Assembly (NCBI GenBank): GCA_900316565.1 | Contig: ONDK01000008.1 | Location: 1-58,133 of the forward strand | From: an uncultured Prevotella sp. | GTDB lineage: Bacteria; Bacteroidota; Bacteroidia; Bacteroidales; Bacteroidaceae | Direction of reading: 5' to 3' | DNA length: 58,133 bases | Part shown: in pieces, positions 58,093 through 58,133 of the stretch | Layout of the letters: the number at the start of each line of letters is the position of its first letter | How positions within the stretch are numbered: the first letter of the stretch is position 1 | Made by a program: the position numbers and the translations under genes | Notes under the pieces: generated by a model | Database searches by the model: none | What the model saw: only the letters and a program-made list of their open reading frames with translations | Told to the model about the DNA's origin: nothing

Positions 58093-58111
58093 ATGCGTTC
58101 TTCGAACGCAT
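58093..58111 (+). other. Hairpin in the leader of the outgoing transcript
   Basis: ATGCGTTC (58093-58100) pairs with GAACGCAT (58104-58111), loop TTC, about 45 nt after the predicted start. No coding start is visible before the window ends, so this may be a structured leader or a small RNA. Confidence 0.45.
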
Positions 58112-58133
58112 TTGAAAAAGCGCTCAAACATTA

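Noticed and set aside
1-58133. tRNA, rRNA or insertion sequence
   Set aside because: I saw no tRNA-like cloverleaf, rRNA segment or transposase-like frame in any intergenic region. A covariance-model search could still find small RNAs I cannot see by eye.

Overview
The window looks like a chromosomal segment of a plant-polysaccharide-degrading Bacteroidota, most like Prevotella and its relatives. The reasons are the SusC/SusD pair, a hybrid two-component regulator, lipoproteins with acidic residues after the lipid-attachment cysteine, the purH-mre-mrdA-rodA gene order, and many promoters of the Bacteroidota form TTTG-N19/20-TAnnTTTG. I saw no rRNA, tRNA, CRISPR array, transposase or phage gene. 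41 protein genes are called.

Layout. 0.3-5.3 kb: D-lactate dehydrogenase, an AI-2E-type permease with thymidine kinase, rsmI, and a coiled-coil lipoprotein. 5.5-12.6 kb: the leftward cell-shape operon, a single-domain IMP cyclohydrolase followed by mreB, mreC, mreD, mrdA (PBP2) and rodA. 12.8-16.1 kb: an M23 peptidase, a TTD14-like ATPase/CYTH protein, a nitroreductase and a small coiled-coil protein. 16.2-38.2 kb: a xylan utilisation locus. Its left arm (leftward) is SGNH esterase, GPH-type sugar symporter, GH10 xylanase and GH43. Its right arm (rightward) is the HTCS regulator, GH67 alpha-glucuronidase, GH35, SusC, SusD, a surface glycan-binding protein and a GH10 xylanase interrupted by two carbohydrate-binding modules. 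38.4-47.7 kb: acyl-CoA thioesterase, a palindrome-rich non-coding island, then tadA, a cardiolipin synthase-like protein, kdsD, kdsA, transketolase, rpiB and pyruvate kinase. 47.8-57.8 kb: a second SGNH hydrolase, an M48 protease with LemA, a small membrane protein, a metallo-beta-lactamase-fold lipoprotein, a GH51 arabinofuranosidase, and a group of secreted or envelope proteins of unclear function.

How the genes fit together. The surface SusC/SusD/glycan-binding protein/GH10 set would cut and import (glucurono)arabinoxylan fragments. GH67, GH10, GH35, the SGNH esterase and the distant GH51 would strip side chains in the periplasm. The symporter and the signal-less GH43 would finish the work in the cytoplasm. 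Transketolase and RpiB feed the pentoses into central metabolism, and KdsD/KdsA draw ribulose-5-phosphate off into Kdo.

The most unusual signals are these: a shared TTGCAA site at the same offset in both arms of the xylan locus (a candidate HTCS operator); a roughly 30-nt palindromic element present three times, each time between convergent genes; nearly leaderless divergent promoters for tdk and rsmI; a PurH protein reduced to its cyclohydrolase domain; and a metallo-beta-lactamase-fold lipoprotein that has lost two of its metal-binding histidines.
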